This document shows positions 59,287 to 64,000 of a stretch of DNA of 64,000 nucleotides, one piece after another; the stretch's first letter is position 1; every line of letters begins with the position of its first letter. The translations under genes and the position numbers were made by a program. The DNA comes from Litoditis marina (taxonomy: Eukaryota > Nematoda > Chromadorea > Rhabditida > Rhabditidae), in assembly GCA_964036275.1 (NCBI GenBank), contig OZ038437.1, forward strand, positions 7,073,804 to 7,137,803, given 5' to 3'. Under the pieces are notes generated by a model. The model did no database searches and was not told where the DNA came from. It saw only the letters and a list, made by a program, of their open reading frames with translations.

Positions 59287-62200
59287 TCATTTTCCCACTT
59301 TCTCAAAGTCTTCCCATGTGGGGTCGACGCAGATTTTATGCATGATTTGCGACCAATGTTCCGCATGGAGTTTCTGAAAAGTTTGTTCATTCAATTTCCA
59401 CTCCGATTCCAACCCCTAAGTTAACCAGCCTACTTTAAAATGATTAGAACGTAATTTGTATAATGCACCAAGTGATCCTTGAACAATTCAATGTGTGTGA
59501 TTTCAAAAATAAGAAGCTATACTCTTCAAAAAATGTATTTTCGACGGAAAATATCGTTATTCTCGAATGATTGCCTCATCATGCTGTTGTGACTCAGAAA
59601 GTAGTAGTTATTTTTCACAGGTTTTTTGTACTATTCTTTTGAAGTAGTTTCTCTACGAACTTTCGTGCGAGATGTTATTTCATTGGGTTGAGTTTAGCAA
59701 GACTCAGAATAAATAGTAAACTCACCTGTCCAACGGCCTGAGAGAGATCGAAGCAGTATTCGGGGCTGTCTGCCCAGGTTTGCAGATTATGTAACTGTTC
59801 ATACGGGTCGTATTTGTGCTCGAATATGGGAATAACAATCATACGCACATCAAGATCGTCAAGCTGAAAAAAATCAGACGAGAAAATGGGAACTCTATGG
59901 ACTCACGAGGACAGCGTCCATATATAGGGGGCCGAATCTATAAAGTTTTGTCACGGAATCGAACCTGCGAGCAAAAGATTTGTAAGCGCACGCTAACCAA
60001 TGCACTGCGACAGTTCACATCCGCTAAGTTTTGGATTAGAAGGCCTATGTCCGTACACAGCGGAAATTGAGATATACCGTACGCTCCTGCCTTTCCACTG
60101 GCGACGACAATAGTACGAGGTTCGACGATATGTCGCCGGCGCATCTGCGCATATTTGACCTGCACATTCTCTCATAAGCTAACTTATAATCTTACTTGTA
60201 ATCACCAAATGATGTTCGTCGATTTCCGACACTAATTTCCGCACTTGAATGTTTTCGTTTCCTACTGCCGATATTTTTATTTTTCCTCTCGTGTATCACA
60301 TGCTTGCATGTAAATAAATAAATAAACAAATCATAATTAGCAACCGCCTGCCCCGCCCCACCCAGTCGATTCCGCACTTCATCGTCTTTATTGTACAACC
60401 TTAAAGTTACATAACTGGTTTATTTATGTTGTTTTGGCCAATCTAACAAGTAACCTGAGTTTCGGCAACTTAACGTGAAACTTTTAAATTTGAAACTTTG
60501 TGTGTTACTGCCTGAGTAGATTGGATAGAAAATTGACATAAATCTGCTTACTATTCGACCAAGGAAATGGTTTTCTCTGCGCGGAACCTCCTCACAAGTA
60601 CTGTAGTGTTTATCGGTGATCCAAATAATGAACTTTAGTTCGGACTGAGTCCTCTGAAAAAAAGGTGGTTGGTAACAAAACTTGTACAGAAAGTCTGAGC
60701 AGTTCCACAATACGGCTTGAAGTAGGACGATTATGTGGACCAATCCCGTGTCAACGGTCCTTCCAACTGCAATTGAAAAATGTATTGCAGTTTAAAGGAC
60801 TGAAGCGTTGGGATTGGATCACATGATCGTCCGTCTTTAAGCAAAAGTATGTTCACGATCATCATCTGAAATCTGTCTGAATTAGAATCTGTGACATGTA
60901 TGATGATCACCGCTCGTAACGAAGCGACGTGAATGAATGAATATGAAATATGAAACTTCACTTTGATTATTTCCACAGCAACTTCGTTGCCATCGGTTTG
61001 ACTGGGCCTTTCCCATCTATCGCTAGGTCGTAGAATTCCGTCAACAAACGTGTCTAAATCTTGATCCGTCCAGCCTGCAAAAATACAAGTAGATAAAGTT
61101 TGAATCTTTCTCTCGATTTAGAGGTTTTCCGAGCTCGTTTTGTAGTTCTGTTCTTGTGAGAAGACAAATTTGTGATTAGGCTCATACACATGAAAATGGA
61201 ACCAAAAACACACCACAACGGTAAACAAGTATACTCTTCATTTTGAACACAAAGAATGTGCAAGGTTAGCAAACCATGACTATCACTCAGCATATGAGAG
61301 AGTGTGTAGTAGTGGGTGCCAAATTTATCAATTTCTGTCTTCCGCCGGAATCGAACCTGCGATCAAAACATTCGTAGCAGGGCGCTAATCATTGCGGCGC
61401 TATTAGTGCACGTCATTCGCAAGCTTTGGAATGGCAGACTTGTGTGCGTCTTGAAGTTTTTCCCACTAAAAATATGGCAGTCAGGCGATGAGTAAACACG
61501 TTGTTTTTACCATGTTGAAGTTTTTCAAAGAACGGTAACTTTCTGTCAGCGATCCTTCTTCCGTATCACAAGACACGGATAGATACGATTTTCGCAAAAC
61601 ATTCCAATTGCTTGAAGTTATAGTCGTTCAAACAACCTGTATTATTATTGTTATTATTTTTATTATTATTATGCTAATATATTGACCTTATGTCAACCAG
61701 TCTGAGTGCTATGAAACGAACTATGTAGTCGTCGTCGACGGAAGATCGGGAGGGTACTGTATATCTCACTTTCTGCTGTGTACGCACACATGTCTTTGGT
61801 TCCAAAGCTTTGCAGTTATGTGCTCTACTAGCGTAGTGGTTAGCGCCGTGCTACGAATCTTTTGCTTGCAGGTTCGATACCGGCGAGAGACAGAAATTTA
61901 TAAATTCGGCATCCACTATACTCACCTTCAGGAAGCGTGCCATAGGGGCGTGTTTTATATCGGTCAAACCACACGAAGCCCACTACCGCTTTACGAGGAA
62001 GGTACTGCTTGGTCATTTTCAACCAGTTTTTTATCTAAACGAATTCTCATTGAGGAAAAACAGCTGGAAAGAATGATTAAATCCGGAATCGGGGTGAAAA
62101 ATAAGAAGCATAATATCATCAATGAACAGCACAGGGTTCAGGACGCAAATAGCCGCGTATAATAAGCGCCGCGTTTAGCCGATAGACGCCGCGACTAGCG

Positions 62201-63696
62201 CGCAAATAGCGGCGTTTATTATGAGCCGCACTTTGCTGCGCAAAAGGAGCTGATTGCAGGCACATTACAGCGATTCATACAGAGCTCCATGAAAAGTTAA
62301 TATGGTTATATCAGAAAACAGTTCAATAATAACACCAAAATCTTGGATTACCTCCTCAACCTGAATTATATTTGCAAGATCTTTAGTAGCTACCCACTCG
62401 ACCTTCATGTCCCCAGAGTAAGTTTATTTTTGTAATTACATATTCAGTTGCATCCAACCTGAACTTTACCAAAAAGTAATTCTTAACCCGCTGGACACCA
62501 AAAATAACGGTGGAAAGTTTTTCTGATGATTATCAAAAATTTCGAAACCCGAATTTTATACGGACGTCTGCGCAGTAGGTCTGACAAAACCCAGATCATT
62601 TCGGTTTAATTACCCAAGTTTGAGGTACTTTTCCACTAGCGAAGATAATATGCATATCAGATATGTATATCATTTAGAGCTATGGTTGTAAAACCATAAA
62701 CAAAAACTATTTTTGAGGAAAACATCTTTTGGTGGGATATTAGAATGATTTCAAATAAACTCGCCGGATTGCATTGTTAAGCGCGGCTACTTGCTCGCTA
62801 CTTACACCCTGCTACGGCTATTAGCGTGCTGATAGCTAAGCAATTAGCGGTTGGACGCCACAAAACGCCGCGCTTTGGTAAAGCGCGGCTATTTGTGTCT
62901 CGAACCCTGTGAGGAAGGCGAAACGCAAAGAAATGCGAAAATAACAAAAAATGGAGAAAAAAAAACTATAGTAGATGTTATCTAAGATAGCAGTTGTAAT
63001 AGTAACAAGAACGACGAGCTCCTAGTTTATTTGTGCAACATGCATCCAGCTCTGGTTCCCTCGGTTTCCACTAAGACTTTGGTAGCCTGCCAATGAACAT
63101 TTTGATGAGTGTTTTCATGGAGAAACCATAGCTTTGAAAAACGATTCCCGTTCACATGCTGTAAAAACGGGGAGCAAACATTTGCATCATTTCAGAAAGT
63201 ATGACAACGTGGAAAGCTCAAACAATCCCAGCCAAGTAGCCAGATACGTTTGTAGCGGCCTCGACGAGAGAGTGTGCAGATCAGAGAAACGCAGACTCTC
63301 TTGAACGTCCTTGGTCGCATTGACCTGCATGATCTTTCGCTTTTGTAGCTGGCCAGTTGGAGAGAATTGGCACTAACCGTTCTGAGTACTGCCCGGAATA
63401 ATAATTGGCACGCTGCCAAAGTCTCAAAGCTATTTCAAAACAATTGGAGTTAATATTTTCTGATTGGCCAGCCACAGAAGCGACATAGTGTGGAGATCGA
63501 GAAGGGCGAAGACATCTGGGTCTCTCTGACCTACACGTTCTCTTGTCGAGGCCGCTACAAAAGAGACTCTGAATGGTCGGAGATAGACCGGAAATGTACT
63601 TACCTCCTCCCATTTCCATCCAGAGTCCAGAACAAAAACGATTGTTATTGTCTTTGAAAACTTCTGACACGGTCTTTCTGGTATACACATTTGTCC
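59287..63696 (-). CDS. Lectin-family gene C, VWA half (5' part beyond window)
   Basis: Exons on the minus strand: 63696-63604, 62034-61926, 61074-60962, 60653-60552, 59863-59726, 59373-59287 (stop). GT-AG borders join in one open frame. Together they read as a VWA domain: first strand ITIVFVLDSG, helix NWLKMTKQYLP, strand KAVVGFVWFD, helix segment DTFVDGILRPSDRW, strand LKFIIWITDKH, strand VRMIVIPIF, helix LQTWADSPEYCFDL, then HWSQIMHKICVDPTWEDF. The metal-site motif DxSxS is replaced by DSGWK, so divalent-metal binding may be lost. The first exon also carries two Cys (CIPERPC). Exon layout parallels A and B, but a counterpart of their 18-27 nt micro-exon was not found, and 61074-60962 starts later than its equivalents. 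No disabling change is seen. Confidence 0.68.
59930..60118 (-). mobile_element. tRNA-derived SINE, copy 4
   Basis: Minus-strand copy: GGAATCGAACC is the B-box complement, and CTCCTGCCTTTCCACTGGCG is the complement of the head region. It lies in an intron of lectin gene C. Confidence 0.7.
60721..60838. mobile_element. Palindromic element M2, copy 3
   Basis: Arms AGGACGATTATGTGGACCAA and GGATCACATGATCGTCC, with the centre as in the other copies. It lies in an intron of lectin gene C. Confidence 0.75.
61310..61455 (-). mobile_element. tRNA-derived SINE, copy 5, partial
   Basis: Minus-strand copy with GGAATCGAACCTGCGATCAA, GTAGCAGGGCGCTAATCATT and the GCCAAATTTATCAATTTC tail. The head part is missing. 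It lies in an intron of lectin gene C. Confidence 0.65.
61722..61919 (+). mobile_element. tRNA-derived SINE, copy 6, flush with a splice donor
   Basis: Copy with TAGCGTAGTGGTTAGCGCC and GGTTCGATACC. Its tail ends next to position 61920, where the antisense lectin gene C exon 61926-62034 has its GTGAGT donor. Confidence 0.7.
62130..62911. mobile_element. Inverted-repeat element M7 carrying an SL1-like sequence
   Basis: Ends CACAGGGTTCAGGACGCAAA and ATTTGTGTCTCGAACCCTGTG are inverse (about 25 bp imperfect). Just inside are blocks of GCCGCG/CGCGGC motifs (TAGCCGCG, AGCGCGGCTA). The 540-bp centre contains the SL1-like RNA gene at 62603. It lies in an intron of lectin gene C, between exons 63604-63696 and 61926-62034. 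No transposase is seen, so the element is non-autonomous. Confidence 0.6.
62603..62730 (+). ncRNA. SL1 spliced-leader RNA gene or pseudogene
   Basis: Positions 62603-62624 match the 22-nt nematode SL1 leader exactly (starts GGTTTAATTACC, ends AAGTTTGAG), immediately followed by a GT donor (GTACTT). Downstream are an imperfect stem (ATATGCATAT/ATATGTATAT, about 62647-62671), a perfect six-pair hairpin ATGGTT-GTAA-AACCAT (about 62682-62697), and an Sm-like site AUUUUUGA (62709-62716). This is the expected order of an SL RNA. The Sm site is about 106 nt from the start, further than in typical SL1 RNAs, and its 5' purine is missing. Whether it is transcribed is unknown. Confidence 0.55.
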
Positions 63697-63872
63697 CTGA
63701 ATACAACACATTATAGAGAAATCTGAGCTTTCAAAAGATCAGGAAAATTAGGGATGTTTCACATATTTTCTTATAGGGCTTTCAACACGTTCAAATCTTC
63801 CAATGAGTGTAACTTCAACTTTGTCGACAATTTCTTTAAAAAGAACATGGAAAAAGGTAAGCTCCATGTTTG

Positions 63873-64000
63873 AAGTAGGACAATTATGTGGACCAATCCT
63901 GAGACATCGGTCCTTCAAATTTGCGATTGGAATCGAAAGTGCGTTGCAGTTTAAATGACCGACGGGATTGGTCCACATACGTTGGGATTGGTCCTCATAA
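63873..64000. mobile_element. Palindromic element M2, copy 4, at window edge
   Basis: Arm AGGACAATTATGTGGACCAA and inverse GGGATTGGTCCACATA. The inverse arm is partly duplicated (GGGATTGGTCCTCATAA) up to the edge. Confidence 0.65.

Noticed and set aside
62130..62911. 5S rDNA linked to the SL1 sequence
   Set aside because: No 5S rRNA-like sequence was recognised on either strand around the SL1 match.

Overview
Organism. The window looks like nematode nuclear DNA. The strongest sign is an exact 22-nt nematode SL1 spliced-leader sequence at 62603-62624. Supporting signs are TTTTCAG-type 3' splice sites, introns as short as 43 nt, micro-exons of 18-27 nt, a decayed RTE-type retrotransposon, and lectin genes of a nematode-style multidomain type. 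No rRNA or canonical tRNA gene was recognised. Species cannot be named.

Layout. (1) 1-10400 is a satellite block. A 25-bp satellite and a 33-bp satellite are interleaved with four near-identical TATA-box promoter-like segments (TATA at 252, 1897, 5501, 7132) and six GC-rich hairpins (1591, 3309, 5191, 6268, 8761, 10357), three of them directly preceded by AATAAA. The block therefore reads as repeated promoter - satellite - polyA/hairpin units. (2) 10400-17580 is gene-poor and holds a foldback element (11461-11710) and about 830 bp of TGAT microsatellite (15064-15889). (3) 17821-28979, minus strand, is lectin gene A, 15 exons open in one frame: C-type lectin domain, a Thr-rich stalk of 42-bp repeats, a second lectin-like segment, an EGF-like segment and most of a von Willebrand A (VWA) domain. 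(4) 28980-45980 is the spacer, with a two-exon small gene (32637-33231, minus), an RG-rich protein gene (33761-34593, minus), the 3' end of a tail-anchored coiled-coil gene (38320-39138, minus) and many dispersed repeats. (5) 45986-54964, plus strand, is lectin copy B, an inverted paralogue of A with the same exon order; it has a premature stop and no last exon, so it is called a pseudogene. (6) 55560-59200 is repeat-rich, with a truncated RTE reverse transcriptase (57493-58382, minus). (7) 59287-63696, minus strand, is lectin gene C, a more divergent paralogue whose VWA half lies in the window and whose 5' part runs off the right edge. The SL1-bearing inverted-repeat element (62130-62911) sits in one of its introns.

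How it fits together. The right 46 kb is a local multidomain lectin/VWA gene cluster that has duplicated, once in inverted orientation, and been heavily colonised by short palindromic elements (at least eight families) and a tRNA-derived SINE (six copies). All three copies keep matching exon phases, so exon-by-exon comparison is the main evidence for the gene models. Each of A and B lacks a different piece; C looks intact over the part seen. Products are expected to be extracellular or cell-surface carbohydrate or protein binders, but the N-termini (signal peptides) were not found. Exon boundaries were read by eye and the domain calls rest on motif patterns, not on database searches.
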